64,000 nucleotides of DNA from Seonamhaeicola sediminis (GCF_004358095.2 NZ_SMZJ02000001.1:62001-126000), one strand, 5' to 3'. Positions 1 to 10,318 are shown, numbered from the stretch's first letter. A program made the numbers and translations. Notes: generated from the letters alone by a model not told the origin.

Positions 1-1671
1 ATCATATCTTAGCCTTAGGGCTGGTTTAATAGTGGTGGTTACATATTCGCTATCAAAACTTTGCAAATCATTAAAGTTAGTATAATCGCCTTCCGCTTCA
101 TTAAAATCATAAACATACTTTTCATTGCTATTATGATTTATATTAGCGTTATACTTTGGAATTAATCTGAAATTATCAAACAATTGTTTAAACCACATAC
201 CGTTAAAATTAATATTGGTATTCGTGTTTTCTGTCAATCTTATTTGGTCTTGAATTCTAGTTCTATTTCTATCGTAAAGTATATTTTCAGAATAATTTTG
301 GGATTCTATGTTAGACTTACTAAAGTTTGTATTTAGATTTAAGGTGAAGAAATCAGTCCCCTTACCTGTTCTAGATATAATTCCAATTTGGTTTTTTATC
401 TCATTATTACCCGAAGTAGATTGATTGTTAGAGTTTACATCGCTTATTAAATCGCCATTATTAGATCTTGAACTTGTGCTTGATTGTGAAAAAGCATCAG
501 CGTTACTAGAGTTGAAATCAAACTCATTAGAGAGTTGCACTTTATTTTTTGAGAATTCGTTCTTGGAATCTATAATATATTTCAAATCGAAATTACCTAT
601 ATGATTATCTGTATCCCTAAAACTTTCACTCTCAGTCTCTGATGTGTAATTTAAATTGGGTAAGAAGTTTTGCCTTACACGCTTTTGAGCATTATCTACA
701 TTACTTGAATTAAAACGATAGTTCCCATTTACTCTAGTTTCGTTCCACCTACCTTTAGTGTAATTAGTACCCAAAAAATCAGATTCTATATAACCAATAC
801 TTGATTGAGCGTTGGGAAGCGCATTAAAACCTCTCCTCATATTGATGTTATTAGAGCCAGAGACAAAACCCAATTGTTTACCGTCAATTAACTTAAATAA
901 ATTAACATTGGCTTGGTATTTTTCATCGGTACCATAACCCCCATTTAAATCACCAAAAAACGCCGTATTTTTTCCTTTCTTGATTTTTAAATTTATTTCC
1001 TTGGTACCAGAATCTGATTCTTCTCCCGTAAACTTCTGCATATTCGTTTTAAAATCGGTAACCTGAACTTTACTTATAACACTACTTGGTAAGTTTTTTA
1101 ATGCTATGTCTCCTTTTTTCTCTCCAAAAAAGCGCATACCGTCCACATTAACAGCTTCAACATCTACCCCGTTAACTGTAATATTACCATCAATATCTAT
1201 TTCTACCCCTGGAAGTTTTTTAAGCAGGTCTTCGGCCCTATCGTTTGGTAAGGTTTTAAAGCTATCGGCATTATACTCTATGGTATCTTTTTTTATAACA
1301 ATGGGTGCTGCCCTAGCAATTACAGAAACTGTGTTTAGCTCTTCAATTTGTTCATCAAGTGTTACAAACCCTACATTCCAAGTATCAGATTTGGGAACCT
1401 CTATTTTTTTTGAATAAGGTTTATACCCTAAATACCCTACATTTAATATCACTGCAGATGCTTCTTCGGTACTTACCTTAATAGAGAACTGCCCATCCTT
1501 ATTGGTAATGCCATAAGCTAGTACAAGACTATCTTGAACACTCTGTAAAAATACCGTAGCTGCTTCTAATTTATTCTCCTCATTATCTACAACAACACCT
1601 TCTAAAGTAAACTTTTGTGCAAATATTGATATTGAGAATGATAGTACTACTAAAAGAGTTAGAGCTTTCAA
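1..1671 (-). CDS. TonB-linked outer membrane beta-barrel protein, C-terminus cut by the window edge
   Basis: The minus strand is open without a stop from 1671 to the window edge (557 codons), so the C-terminus is missing. A TTG at 1669-1671 begins MKALTLLVVLS, a Sec signal peptide ending FAQ. Next comes a carboxypeptidase-regulatory-like beta domain (about residues 20-105) with the pattern FTLEGVVVDNEENKLEAA. A plug-like region follows (about 125-215), with LLKKLPGVEIDIDGNITVNG and the VNVDGMRFF segment. The rest is beta-barrel, rich in Asn and Ser and with alternating aromatics. This architecture matches the Bacteroidota outer membrane beta-barrel family whose members take up or process unknown substrates. 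It is divergent from the receptor gene at 1884. The substrate cannot be inferred. Confidence 0.85.
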   Translation of the reverse strand, partial: MKALTLLVVLSFSISIFAQKFTLEGVVVDNEENKLEAATVFLQSVQDSLVLAYGITNKDGQFSIKVSTEEASAVILNVGYLGYKPYSKKIEVPKSDTWNVGFVTLDEQIEELNTVSVIARAAPIVIKKDTIEYNADSFKTLPNDRAEDLLKKLPGVEIDIDGNITVNGVDVEAVNVDGMRFFGEKKGDIALKNLPSSVISKVQVTDFKTNMQKFTGEESDSGTKEINLKIKKGKNTAFFGDLNGGYGTDEKYQANVNLFKLIDGKQLGFVSGSNNINMRRGFNALPNAQSSIGYIESDFLGTNYTKGRWNETRVNGNYRFNSSNVDNAQKRVRQNFLPNLNYTSETESESFRDTDNHIGNFDLKYIIDSKNEFSKNKVQLSNEFDFNSSNADAFSQSSTSSRSNNGDLISDVNSNNQSTSGNNEIKNQIGIISRTGKGTDFFTLNLNTNFSKSNIESQNYSENILYDRNRTRIQDQIRLTENTNTNINFNGMWFKQLFDNFRLIPKYNANINHNSNEKYVYDFNEAEGDYTNFNDLQSFDSEYVTTTIKPALRLRYD

Positions 1672-1812
1672 TCTTAATCTGTTTGGGTTAGTTGTGATTT
1701 AGACTAAAAGAACAGTAAAAAGTTTAATGAAAATATAGAAAAGTTATAGTAGTCTTTATACATCTATAAATCAATATATTAAAAATTTTATTTTTATTTA
1801 TTCTAAATAAAG

Positions 1813-1843
1813 TTTGTAAAAGTGTTTCTAGTTACTATTTTTG
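1813..1843 (+). promoter_or_regulatory. Bacteroidota-type promoter of the FecA-like receptor gene
   Basis: TTTG at 1813-1816 and TATTTTTG at 1836-1843 are separated by 19 bases. They match the Bacteroidota housekeeping consensus (TTTG, about 19 nt, TAnnTTTG). Transcription would start near 1850, giving a leader of about 35 nt before the ATG at 1884. This is the best two-box match in the window. Confidence 0.65.
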
Positions 1844-1883
1844 CTTCGTAAATAAAATATTATTTTTAATAAGTCTAAATAAA

Positions 1884-4103
1884 ATGAAAGCCAGATTTCT
1901 TTTAATTCTACTAATCTTCTCTCCTGCTATTTACGCACAGAAAAAAGTAAAAACTAACGATTCGATTCAAAAACTTGACCAGGTACTTATAAGCACAAAA
2001 GTAATTTTTGGTAATAAATACGAAGCAAAAAACAGAACTGGTTCATCCTTTTATATTTCACCAGAAGAGCTAGCAAAATTTAACTATACAGATATTTCCA
2101 GAATTCTCAGAACGGTTCCAGGTGTTAATGTTTATGAAGAAGATGGGTTTGGTCTAAGACCCAATATTAGTTTAAGAGGAACATCTCCAGAGCGTAGTGC
2201 TAAGATTTCAGTTATGGAAGATGGTGTTCTAATCGCTCCGGCTCCATACAGTGCTCCAGCAGCTTATTACTTCCCATCGGTTGCTAGAATGCAAGCCGTA
2301 GAAATACTAAAAGGTAGTAGTCAAATTCAATATGGGCCTTTTACTACTGGTGGTGCAATTAATTTTGTGAGCACTCAAATTCCTAAAAGTTTTAAAGGAG
2401 GTATAAAAACTAGCTACGGAAGTTTTAATACTAGCCAAATTCATACTAAACTTGGTGATAGCAAAAATAACTTTGGATATACTCTAGAGTTCTTGAATTT
2501 TAATTCTGATGGATTCAAAAATTTACCCGATGGAAGCAATACTGGTTTCGATAAAAATGATGTTGTAGCCAAATTTAGACTGAATTCAAATTCAGAGGCT
2601 CAAACTAAGCAACAATTAAACTTTAAGTTTCAATATTCAGACGAGGTATCTAACGAAACGTATCTTGGATTATCACAAAACGATTTTCAAACTAATCCCT
2701 TTAGCAGATATAGTAGCTCTCAAGATGATAAAATGACTAATGATCATATACAGTTTATGGTTAGTCATGAACTGGAGTTTTCTAAGCAATTTAGAATTAG
2801 TACAGATGCTTATTATAATGGGTTCTCAAGAAATTGGTACAAACTAAATGATATTGTTTTTAATGGAGATAAAGTTGGTATTTCATCAATTGTTGACGCC
2901 CCAGAGGTATACCCAAACCATTTTGATATTGTTAATGGTAGTGTAAATTCTGATGATGACGCCATAGTTTTAAAAGCTAATAATAGACGCTATGTATCTA
3001 AAGGTATTCAAATGAAAATAGATCAACATTGGACCACCCATAACGTTTTTCACGATTTAGAGATTGGCTTTAGATATCATTATGATGAAGAAGACCGTTT
3101 TCAATGGGTTGATGGTTATAACATCATGAATGGTGAAATGAATCTTACATCAGCAGGTACTCCGGGTAGTGATGCTAACAGAATTAGTAGTGCCAAAGCT
3201 TTTGCAGGTTCTCTATTATATAAATTAAAATATGATCAGCTAACTCTTACACCTGGAATTAGATATGAAAATATTTCATTAGAAAGGGAAGACTTTGGAA
3301 AAAATGATGGAGCAAGAACAGGAACAAACTTAAGTACTAGAGAAAACAATATAGACATATTCATTCCTGGAATTGGTTTTAATTTTAACTTTAGTCCATT
3401 AGCATCAATCTATGGCGGTGTTCACAAAGGTTTTTCTCCTCCTGGAAGTTCTCCTGGTCAAAAAGCAGAAGAAAGTATAAACTATGAACTGGGTACCCGT
3501 TTTAGTTATAATGGCATTAGAGGTGATGTCGTATTGTTTTACAATGATTATAGCAACTTGTTAGGCAGTGATTTAGCAGCCTCTGGAGGAACTGGAACTT
3601 TAGACCAATTTAATGCAGGAGAAGTTGCTGTAAAGGGCTTAGAATTATTACTTAACTATGAGTTCCTATCTACAAATAGCAGCTTCAATTTGCCAATTAC
3701 ATTTGGTTATACTTACACAGATACAGAATTCTTATCAAGCTTTGGAAGTGATGAAGATCTTTGGGGAGAAGTGAGTAAAGGCGATGAAATACCTTATATT
3801 GCTAAACATCAGTTTAACACCTCTGTGTCTCTTGAACATAAAGTTTTTGTATTAAACCTTAATGGCCGTTATAACGGTGCATTTAGAACTATTGCTGGAA
3901 CTGGAGATATTACCTCTGAAAATGGAGTGCTATCAAACTTTATAATAGATTTCTCTGGAAAGTATCACTTAACAAAAAACTTAAGTATTACCGGGAATAT
4001 TATAAACTTATTAGACGAAACATATGCCGCATCTCGAGTTCCTGCTGGATTAAGACCCGGACACCCGTTTGGGGCTTATGGTGGATTAGAATTTAATTTT
4101 TAA
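1884..4103 (+). CDS. TonB-dependent outer membrane receptor, FecA-like (iron-siderophore uptake)
   Basis: Predicted 739-residue outer-membrane receptor that imports a ferric chelate using TonB energy. Residues 1-18 are a signal peptide (ending IYA before Q). The plug domain is about residues 50-165 and includes ISRILRTVPGVNVYEEDG, NISLRGTSPERS and the VEILKGSSQIQYGP stretch. The DGVLIAPAPYSAPAAYYFP segment is typical of the ferric-dicitrate (FecA) branch. A 22-strand barrel would fill residues 170-739, and the chain ends in the aromatic Phe of EFNF needed for Bam assembly. There is no N-terminal carboxypeptidase-like or FecR-signalling extension and no adjacent sigma/anti-sigma pair, so regulation by FecIR is not supported. 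A promoter lies at 1813-1843 and a terminator follows at 4131. The exact ligand is unknown. Confidence 0.9.
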   Translation: MKARFLLILLIFSPAIYAQKKVKTNDSIQKLDQVLISTKVIFGNKYEAKNRTGSSFYISPEELAKFNYTDISRILRTVPGVNVYEEDGFGLRPNISLRGTSPERSAKISVMEDGVLIAPAPYSAPAAYYFPSVARMQAVEILKGSSQIQYGPFTTGGAINFVSTQIPKSFKGGIKTSYGSFNTSQIHTKLGDSKNNFGYTLEFLNFNSDGFKNLPDGSNTGFDKNDVVAKFRLNSNSEAQTKQQLNFKFQYSDEVSNETYLGLSQNDFQTNPFSRYSSSQDDKMTNDHIQFMVSHELEFSKQFRISTDAYYNGFSRNWYKLNDIVFNGDKVGISSIVDAPEVYPNHFDIVNGSVNSDDDAIVLKANNRRYVSKGIQMKIDQHWTTHNVFHDLEIGFRYHYDEEDRFQWVDGYNIMNGEMNLTSAGTPGSDANRISSAKAFAGSLLYKLKYDQLTLTPGIRYENISLEREDFGKNDGARTGTNLSTRENNIDIFIPGIGFNFNFSPLASIYGGVHKGFSPPGSSPGQKAEESINYELGTRFSYNGIRGDVVLFYNDYSNLLGSDLAASGGTGTLDQFNAGEVAVKGLELLLNYEFLSTNSSFNLPITFGYTYTDTEFLSSFGSDEDLWGEVSKGDEIPYIAKHQFNTSVSLEHKVFVLNLNGRYNGAFRTIAGTGDITSENGVLSNFIIDFSGKYHLTKNLSITGNIINLLDETYAASRVPAGLRPGHPFGAYGGLEFNF

Positions 4104-4130
4104 AATCTACATCATAAAACAAAAAGAATC

Positions 4131-4157
4131 AAAGGCGCTAGATAAAAGCGCCTTTTT
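4131..4157. terminator. Intrinsic terminator after the FecA-like receptor gene
   Basis: AAAGGCGC (4131-4138) pairs perfectly with GCGCCTTT (4148-4155) around a 9-nt loop. A T-run follows on the plus strand and an A-run precedes it, so it may work in both directions. It abuts the TAG stop of the convergent HMG-CoA lyase gene (4158). Confidence 0.8.
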
Positions 4158-5021
4158 CTATGTATAATTTTTGAAAATTTTTGAAGCTTCATTAAAAGCA
4201 CTCTCAAAACTTAAAGCATTTAAGTTGTTAAGCTGTTTTGAAGTAAAATAAGAAAGTAATTTTTCTGTAGGCATATTACCGGTAAGTTCGTCTTTGGCCA
4301 TGGGACAACCACCAAACCCTTGAATGGCTCCATCAAAACGATTACAGCCGGCATTAAAAGCCGCATCTACTTTTTCAAACCATGAACTGGGTGTGGTATG
4401 TAAATGCGCTCCAAATTCAATATGTGGGTAGTTTGGAATTAAATTTGAAAATAGATATGTGATACTATCGGGCGTAGAACTGCCTATGGTATCACTTAAA
4501 GACAATGTCTTAACACCCATGTTATTTAAACGTTCTGTCCACTCCCCAACAATATCAACATTCCAAGGGTCTCCATAAGGGTTTCCAAATCCCATAGAGA
4601 TATAAACTACTAGTTCCTTGTTATTCTTATCTGCCAATTCAAGAATATCATTTAGAATATCAACCGATTGCGCAATAGTTTTATGCGTGTTCCTCATTTG
4701 AAAATTCTCTGATATTGAGAATGGATAACCCAAATATGTTATCTCAGGGTGCCGGCATGCATCTTGAGCACCTCTCAAATTGGCCACAATAGCCAAAAGT
4801 TTACTCGTAGTTTTACTCAAATCTAATTGCGACAATACTTCGGCAGTATCTTTCATTTGAGGAATAGCCTTTGGAGACACAAAGCTTCCAAAATCAATGG
4901 TATCAAAACCTACCCGTAATAATGCCTGAATGTATTGCACCTTTTGAGCAGTAGGTATAAACTGTTTGATACCTTGCATAGCATCACGCGGACACTCAAT
5001 TATTTTGATTTTGTTTAACAT
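4158..5021 (-). CDS. Hydroxymethylglutaryl-CoA lyase
   Basis: Cytoplasmic TIM-barrel lyase that splits HMG-CoA to acetoacetate and acetyl-CoA, the last step of leucine degradation. The catalytic signature IIECPRDAMQG is at residues 7-17 (Arg12 and Asp13 match the catalytic pair of the family). The divalent-metal HLH motif is at about 206-208 and the active-site cysteine loop GGCPMAKDELTGN starts at 237 (Cys239). The open frame reaches 5093, but the ATG at 5021 puts ECPRD at its usual distance from the N-terminus and gives 287 aa, the normal length for bacterial members, so that start is preferred. No other leucine-degradation gene is adjacent. It is divergent from the spondin gene at 5108. 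Confidence 0.88.
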   Translation of the reverse strand: MLNKIKIIECPRDAMQGIKQFIPTAQKVQYIQALLRVGFDTIDFGSFVSPKAIPQMKDTAEVLSQLDLSKTTSKLLAIVANLRGAQDACRHPEITYLGYPFSISENFQMRNTHKTIAQSVDILNDILELADKNNKELVVYISMGFGNPYGDPWNVDIVGEWTERLNNMGVKTLSLSDTIGSSTPDSITYLFSNLIPNYPHIEFGAHLHTTPSSWFEKVDAAFNAGCNRFDGAIQGFGGCPMAKDELTGNMPTEKLLSYFTSKQLNNLNALSFESAFNEASKIFKNYT

Positions 5022-5107
5022 CAATTGGTTTAATTCAGAGCTAAAAGTACTATTATTTTTTGTAAGGTAATTATAACCTTTAAGACTTATCATCTAAAAT
5101 ACTTACC

Positions 5108-6025
5108 ATGGGAAAAACTACTTTATTTTTTGTTACTGTTCTGTTTATTTCGTCTCAAATACTCAGTCAAAGTATTGCTAATTACGATATTGTTTTTGAA
5201 AGTGATTGGGATTCAGAAACTAATGATCCCTTAAACGGCTGTAGTACTGTAAGCTTACCAAGTAATGCACATTGGTCGCCATTAGTTGGCGCTACCCATG
5301 CAACAACTAATACTTTTTTAGAAATGGGGCAAATGGCTTCGGCTGGAGTTGAATTGGTTGCAGAAACGGGCACTTTTTCCACATTTCAAACTGAAATTAC
5401 GTCAAATCCTGATGCTAATCAATTTATCAACGGTGGTGACTTGGCAAGTGCTAAAGGCACAATCTCTGTTAATAATTTAGAAGTAAACGAAAATTATCCG
5501 TTGTTAACACTTGCTTCCATGATAGCCCCAACACCAGATTGGTTTATAGCAATAAACAGTTATAATTTGAGAAATGGTAGCTCTTGGGTGACTTCTGCAA
5601 CCATAGATTTATTTCCTTATGATGCTGGCACTGAAGATGGCTCTGGATACTCGTTAAGTAATCCAGAAACCAATCCTAGAGGTGTTATTACAAGTAGGTC
5701 TAACATGACTCCTTTTAACGAAAAGAAAATAGGCACCATCACTATTACATTGAAGCAGGTTTTGAATACTTCTAACAATGAATTAAATAATATTAGTTTC
5801 TATCCAAATCCAGCAAACCACTTGGTTAGCATTTCTAACCCACAAAACATAGAACTGAAAAGTATTGAAATTTATTCGGTCTTAGGAAAGCTTAGTAAAA
5901 CTTTTTACATGGAATATCAAAAGGCTTTAGATTTAGACTTATCAGATCTAAAGTCAGGAATCTATTTAATTAAATTCAATGAGGTAAACGGCTTTAGCAG
6001 AATTCAAAAATTAATTATTCAATAG
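5108..6025 (+). CDS. Secreted spondin-domain protein with T9SS C-terminal sorting domain
   Basis: 305 aa. Residues 1-21 form a signal peptide (ending ILSQ). Residues 25-190 match the spondin_N fold: YDIVFESDW near the start, [10 protein letters not shown], then [10 protein letters not shown], and the [11 protein letters not shown] segment that is diagnostic of bacterial spondin proteins. Residues 225-305 are a type A T9SS sorting domain, with [33 protein letters not shown] and a final KLIIQ. The protein should cross the outer membrane through the PorSS/T9SS machinery, after which the sorting domain is cleaved. The physiological role of bacterial spondin proteins is unclear; a metal-binding or adhesive role is possible. 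Its 3' end overlaps the convergent pyrD by 15 bp. Confidence 0.88.
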   Translation: MGKTTLFFVTVLFISSQILSQSIANYDIVFESDWDSETNDPLNGCSTVSLPSNAHWSPLVGATHATTNTFLEMGQMASAGVELVAETGTFSTFQTEITSNPDANQFINGGDLASAKGTISVNNLEVNENYPLLTLASMIAPTPDWFIAINSYNLRNGSSWVTSATIDLFPYDAGTEDGSGYSLSNPETNPRGVITSRSNMTPFNEKKIGTITITLKQVLNTSNNELNNISFYPNPANHLVSISNPQNIELKSIEIYSVLGKLSKTFYMEYQKALDLDLSDLKSGIYLIKFNEVNGFSRIQKLIIQ

Positions 6026-7042
6026 AGCTTTATTAATTTGCTTTACCAAACTAGGGCCTTCATAAATAAATCCAGTGTAAATTTGAACCAAATCTGCTCC
6101 TGCTTCTAATTTTTCTAAAGCATCTTTTGCAGAATGAATACCTCCCACACCAATGATAGGAAAACCTTTATTACTTTTTGTAGCAAGATAATTTATAACT
6201 CTAGTGCTTTTTTCTTTAATGGGTTGTCCACTTATCCCACCATTTCCAATGCCTTTAAGCATTTCTTGTGATGCCCTTAAACCTGTTCTATCAACCGATG
6301 TATTACTGGCTATAACACCATCCAAATTGGTGTCCTTAACTAAATCTATAATTTCATCTAGTTGACCATCATTTAAATCTGGTGCAATTTTTAAAAGAAT
6401 TGGCTTTTGCTTTTCAAAGGTAGCGTTAGCTTTTTGTACATCATATATTAATTCTTCCAAATACGCTTTGTCATTTAATTTTGCATGACTATCAACATTA
6501 GGACAACTAACATTCAACACAAAGTAATCTACATAAGGATGCAATGCATTAAAACACTCTAAATAATCTTTAGTATAATCTTCAGGTTTGGTGGCCGTGT
6601 TTTTTCCTATGTTCCCACCAATTATCAATGCTCCCTTATTCTTCTTTAATTGTTCTATAGCGGCTTCTAAACCTTCATTGTTAAAACCCATTCGGTTTAT
6701 AATCCCCTTATCTTCTTTCAATCTAAACAAACGCTTTTTAGGATTACCTGATTGTCCCTTTGGTGTAACAGTGCCAATTTCAATAAAACCAAATCCAAAA
6801 TTTGCCAATTCATTGTATAAAATTGCATTTTTATCAAACCCTGCTGCCAAACCTACAGGGTTTTTAAATGTTAGTCCAAACAAATTTCTTTCTAAACGTT
6901 TATCATCCATTACATATAAACTTCTAAATATAGTGAGAATTCCAGGTATTTTAGATGTAAACTTTATTAAAGAAAATGTAAAGTGGTGAACTTTTTCGGG
7001 ATCGAATAAAAAGAATATAGGGCGAAGGAGTAATTTATACAT
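6011..7042 (-). CDS. pyrD: Dihydroorotate dehydrogenase (class 2-like, membrane-associated)
   Basis: 343-aa FMN enzyme of pyrimidine synthesis that oxidises dihydroorotate to orotate. The N-terminal amphipathic helix (residues 1-40) and overall layout are those of quinone-linked class 2 enzymes. Visible motifs are [13 protein letters not shown] (60-72), the glycine-rich [13 protein letters not shown] stretch, [31 protein letters not shown] and IIGVGGI near the C-terminal phosphate site. The catalytic base position reads NVSCPN with Cys180, where the class 2 enzymes I know have Ser; Cys is the class 1 choice. A TATTTTTG box lies upstream on the minus strand (7057-7064). The gene converges with the spondin gene and overlaps it by 15 bp. 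Confidence 0.93.
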   Translation of the reverse strand: MYKLLLRPIFFLFDPEKVHHFTFSLIKFTSKIPGILTIFRSLYVMDDKRLERNLFGLTFKNPVGLAAGFDKNAILYNELANFGFGFIEIGTVTPKGQSGNPKKRLFRLKEDKGIINRMGFNNEGLEAAIEQLKKNKGALIIGGNIGKNTATKPEDYTKDYLECFNALHPYVDYFVLNVSCPNVDSHAKLNDKAYLEELIYDVQKANATFEKQKPILLKIAPDLNDGQLDEIIDLVKDTNLDGVIASNTSVDRTGLRASQEMLKGIGNGGISGQPIKEKSTRVINYLATKSNKGFPIIGVGGIHSAKDALEKLEAGADLVQIYTGFIYEGPSLVKQINKALLNN

Positions 7043-7056
7043 CTCTTTTATTTGTG

Positions 7057-7064
7057 CAAAAATA
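7057..7064 (-). promoter_or_regulatory. Probable -7 box of pyrD
   Basis: On the minus strand the bases read TATTTTTG, a perfect TAnnTTTG match ending about 15 nt before the pyrD ATG (7042). No clear TTG -33 element is seen at the usual distance, so the call rests on one box. Confidence 0.4.
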
Positions 7065-7191
7065 CTCCGAAATAATCTAAATAAAAAATGATGTGATTTA
7101 TAAAATGAAAACGTTTAAAATTGTATCTTAGGGATTCCTAAGAACTACTATTTTTACTTTCAAGCATCTTCAAATATTACTCAAAATATAG

Positions 7192-8442
7192 ATGATTTCT
7201 AAAGAACAAATTATTAAGAGATTTATAAGTTACGTTACCATAGACACCGAGTCTGACCCCAACTCAAACACCACTCCTAGTACAAAAAAGCAATGGGATT
7301 TGGCCAACAAATTGACTGAAGAGTTAAAAACTATTGGTATGCAAGATGTATGTATTGATGAAAATGCTTATGTCATGGCAACATTACCAACTAATGTAAA
7401 GCATGAAGTACCTACAATTGGATTCATTGCACATTTTGATACGTCACCAGATTTTACAGGTGCTAACGTAAAACCCCAAATACATAAAAACTATTTGGGA
7501 GGCGATATTTTACTCAATAAAGAAGAGCAAATTGTACTTTCGCCTAATTACTTTGAAGACCTACGCTTATATATTGGACAAACATTAATTACTACAGACG
7601 GAACAACACTTTTAGGAGCCGATGACAAGGCTGGTATTTGTGAAATAGTATCAGCCATGGAATACTTAATTAAAAACCCAGACATTAAGCATGGTAAAAT
7701 TAGAGTAGGTTTTACACCCGATGAAGAAATTGGTAGAGGTGCACACAAATTTGATGTTAAAAAGTTTGGAGCAGAATGGGCTTATACTCTGGATGGTAGT
7801 CAAATTGGGGAACTAGAATATGAAAACTTTAATGCAGCGGCAGCAGTTGTAAAAATAAAGGGTAAAATTGTGCATCCAGGATACGCCAAAGGTAAAATGG
7901 TAAACTCTATGTATATAGCTACTGAGTTTATTAATTCACTTCCAAGAATGGAAACTCCAGAACATACAGAAGACTATCAAGGCTTTTTTCATCTATGTTC
8001 AGTTAAAGGAGAAGTAGATGAAACCACTCTAGAATACATTATTAGAGACCATGATAAAAAACACTTTGAAGCGAGAAAAGAAGTTATGCAAAACCTTACT
8101 AATGAACTCAATTCTCAATATGGAAGTGAAATTATTACCACACAAATAAAAGATCAATATTATAACATGAGAGAAAAAATAGAACCTGTTATGCATATTG
8201 TCGATATTGCCGAAGAAGCCATGATACAAGTGGGAGTTCAGCCAATAATTAAAGCCATTAGAGGAGGTACTGATGGTTCCCAATTAAGTTATATGGGCTT
8301 ACCATGTCCTAATATTTTCGCAGGTGGTCATAATTTTCATGGTCGCTATGAATACGTTCCTGCAGAAAGCATGATTAAAGCTACTGAAGTGATTTGCAAA
8401 ATAACAGAGTTAACAGCTAAAAAACATAAACCAGATTTATAA
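7192..8442 (+). CDS. pepT: Peptidase T (tripeptide aminopeptidase)
   Basis: 416-aa M20B dinuclear-zinc aminopeptidase that removes the N-terminal residue of tripeptides in the cytoplasm. Metal and catalytic motifs are in order: [11 protein letters not shown] (His81, Asp83), the bridging Asp in [12 protein letters not shown] (about 145), the PDEEIGRG Glu pair (about 179-180), the [18 protein letters not shown] segment, and [11 protein letters not shown] near the C-terminus (about 382-392). The length is close to that of the E. coli enzyme. A lone weak -7-like box (TATTTTTA, 7149-7156) lies upstream. The gene is probably monocistronic. Confidence 0.94.
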   Translation: MISKEQIIKRFISYVTIDTESDPNSNTTPSTKKQWDLANKLTEELKTIGMQDVCIDENAYVMATLPTNVKHEVPTIGFIAHFDTSPDFTGANVKPQIHKNYLGGDILLNKEEQIVLSPNYFEDLRLYIGQTLITTDGTTLLGADDKAGICEIVSAMEYLIKNPDIKHGKIRVGFTPDEEIGRGAHKFDVKKFGAEWAYTLDGSQIGELEYENFNAAAAVVKIKGKIVHPGYAKGKMVNSMYIATEFINSLPRMETPEHTEDYQGFFHLCSVKGEVDETTLEYIIRDHDKKHFEARKEVMQNLTNELNSQYGSEIITTQIKDQYYNMREKIEPVMHIVDIAEEAMIQVGVQPIIKAIRGGTDGSQLSYMGLPCPNIFAGGHNFHGRYEYVPAESMIKATEVICKITELTAKKHKPDL

Positions 8443-8549
8443 ATAGTTCAAATTAGTTTAAATCAGAGCCATATAAGATTGGGAATATTTTAATGCAATG
8501 TACCCATTTCTTAAAATAGAGTCAACCAATAATAACTAATAAAAAAATC

Positions 8550-9461
8550 ATGAAATTCAATAACATTCTTGAGAGTATAGGAAACACCCCTGTTGTAAAG
8601 CTTGATAAGCTATTTCCGGAAGCTAATGTTTGGATGAAGCTTGAGAAAGCAAATCCAGGCGGCAGCATTAAAGACAGAATAGCGATTGCTATGATTGAAG
8701 ATGCCGAGAAAAAGGGTCTTATTAAAGAAGATACCGAAATAATAGAACCAACATCTGGAAACACAGGTATAGGTTTAGCCATGGTAGCTGCTGTAAAAGG
8801 GTATAACCTTACTTTAGTGATGCCAGAATCTATGTCTGTTGAACGTCGTTCTTTAATGGCCGCATACGGAGCCAACCTTGTACTAACACCAAAAGAAGAA
8901 GGTTTAGGTGGTACACTGGCTAAAGCCGATGAATTAGTGTCCAACAATGATAAAGCTTGGATGCCCTCTCAATTTACTAATCCTGCCAACCCTGAAATTC
9001 ATCAAAAAACTACTGCCATTGAAATAACCAATGACTTTCCCGATGGTATCGATTATCTAATTACTGGAGTGGGTACTGGTGGCCATATAACTGGAATGTC
9101 TAGAGTACTGAAAGATAAACTTCCAAATTTAAAAGTTTTTGCAGTTGAGCCTGATGATTCTGCTGTTATATCTGGTGATGAACCTGGACCTCATCCACTA
9201 CAAGGTATAGGTCCTGGATTTATACCCGAGGTTTTTGAAAAAAACTTAATAGATGGTGCTATTAGAATTACTAAAGAAGAAGCTTTTTTAGAAGTTAAAA
9301 AGATTGCAAAAACAGAAGGCATTCTAGTAGGAATTTCTACTGGAGCTTCTTTAGCCGCTGTTAGAAAAAAGTTAAAAGATATTGATAAAGGAAAAATTGT
9401 TTTAACCATGAACTACGACACTGGAGAGCGTTACCTCTCTGTTGAAGATTTATTACGATAG
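8550..9461 (+). CDS. cysK: Cysteine synthase (O-acetylserine sulfhydrylase)
   Basis: 303-aa PLP fold-type II enzyme making cysteine from O-acetylserine and sulfide. The PLP lysine is Lys41 in NPGGSIKDR, the substrate loop TSGNTG spans 68-73, and the PLP-phosphate glycine loop reads [10 protein letters not shown] (about 172-181). [12 protein letters not shown] is the loop near the active-site entrance. The length and GIG motif favour CysK over the longer cystathionine beta-synthases; CysK and CysM are not fully separable by eye. No serine acetyltransferase gene is adjacent. The terminator at 9482-9508 closes the unit. Confidence 0.87.
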   Translation: MKFNNILESIGNTPVVKLDKLFPEANVWMKLEKANPGGSIKDRIAIAMIEDAEKKGLIKEDTEIIEPTSGNTGIGLAMVAAVKGYNLTLVMPESMSVERRSLMAAYGANLVLTPKEEGLGGTLAKADELVSNNDKAWMPSQFTNPANPEIHQKTTAIEITNDFPDGIDYLITGVGTGGHITGMSRVLKDKLPNLKVFAVEPDDSAVISGDEPGPHPLQGIGPGFIPEVFEKNLIDGAIRITKEEAFLEVKKIAKTEGILVGISTGASLAAVRKKLKDIDKGKIVLTMNYDTGERYLSVEDLLR

Positions 9462-9481
9462 TTTGGTTTTAACAGCAAATA

Positions 9482-9508
9482 AAAAGGCTTCCTCCTAGGA
9501 AGCCTTTT
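9482..9508. terminator. Bidirectional terminator between cysK and yajC
   Basis: AAAAGGCTTCC (9482-9492) and GGAAGCCTTTT (9498-9508) form an 11-bp perfect stem with a 5-nt loop. The A-run and T-run on either side let it end transcription of cysK (+) and of the nusB-DUF1573-yajC operon (-). Confidence 0.85.
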
Positions 9509-9534
9509 CAATTTATAACTTTAGTTGAGATTTT

Positions 9535-9822
9535 CTATTTAGCAGGTGCATTCAATTTACCACTCATTTCCATTGAAATAAATGAACGCTCAAGTTTTAA
9601 TTTTCCAGACATGGTTTCAATGATGCAAGTCCCGTCTTTATCATTTAGCTCTAAAACTTTACCATGCAAACCACTCTTGGTAATTATTCTATCTCCCTTT
9701 TTAAGTTCTGCAGCAAATTTCTTTTCTTTTTTTGCACGTTTCATTTGCGGTGCAATCATAAAGAAGTACACTACTACAAACATTAAAATAAATGGCATAA
9801 ATGCCCCAATTCCTTCTCCCAT
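9535..9822 (-). CDS. yajC: Preprotein translocase accessory subunit YajC
   Basis: 95-aa inner-membrane protein that associates with SecDF-YidC and the Sec channel. One transmembrane helix (about residues 7-24, FMPFILMFVVVYFFMIAP) is followed by the hallmark QMKRAKKEKKF basic stretch. The cytoplasmic domain has the family pattern LKKGDRIITKSGLHGKV. It is the last gene of the operon, 10 bp behind the DUF1573 lipoprotein gene, and ends at the shared terminator. Confidence 0.95.
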   Translation of the reverse strand: MGEGIGAFMPFILMFVVVYFFMIAPQMKRAKKEKKFAAELKKGDRIITKSGLHGKVLELNDKDGTCIIETMSGKLKLERSFISMEMSGKLNAPAK

Positions 9823-9832
9823 TTTTTATAAT

Positions 9833-10318
9833 TTATTGTACAACCGTTTTTGTAACATTATTATTAGCATTTGCGTCTGTTTTTACAAATGCAGTTATTT
9901 TTACAGTTTCTTTTCCCTTTTCAGTATTGGCAGTAACTGTAATAGTCTTAGACACTTTATTGGAACCACTACCGTTAAAAGTTACAGAAAACTCTCCAGA
10001 ATCACCAGGAGCCAAAGGATCTCTACTCCAATCTTGTGGTACTGTACAGCCACAAGAACTTTTAATATCAGTAATTACCAATGGGGCATCACCAACATTT
10101 TTGTAATTAAAAACAGTTGTCACCGATTTTTTAGCTTCAATTTCACCAAAATCATGCTCTGTTTTGTCAAACTCTATCACAGGAAATTTTGAGGCGTTAG
10201 CATCTCTTTCTGCTGCAGCGGCAATATTACTTTGATCAATCTTTTTGGCCGCATTCTCTTTGCAAGAAGTAAAGGCTATTAAACATATAGCACTTAAACC
10301 TAATATTAGTTTCTTCAT
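9833..10318 (-). CDS. DUF1573 lipoprotein
   Basis: 161 aa. The signal peptide MKKLILGLSAICLIAFTSC ends in a lipobox with Cys19 as the predicted lipidated residue. Residues 45-150 are the DUF1573 immunoglobulin-like fold, marked by TEHDFGEIEAKK, VFNYKNVGDAPLVI and the SSCGCTVP cysteine pair. DUF1573 proteins are abundant in Bacteroidota; their molecular role is not established. The gene sits between nusB and yajC, an order I recall as recurrent in the phylum. Confidence 0.9.
   Translation of the reverse strand: MKKLILGLSAICLIAFTSCKENAAKKIDQSNIAAAAERDANASKFPVIEFDKTEHDFGEIEAKKSVTTVFNYKNVGDAPLVITDIKSSCGCTVPQDWSRDPLAPGDSGEFSVTFNGSGSNKVSKTITVTANTEKGKETVKITAFVKTDANANNNVTKTVVQ

Noticed and set aside
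1106-1417. 103-residue plus-strand open frame
   Set aside because: It is antisense to the open TonB-linked barrel gene (1-1671) whose conserved plug sequence is clear; Ser/Thr-rich low-complexity product.
9801-10192. Plus-strand frames over yajC and DUF1573
   Set aside because: They are antisense to well-supported genes with intact family motifs.
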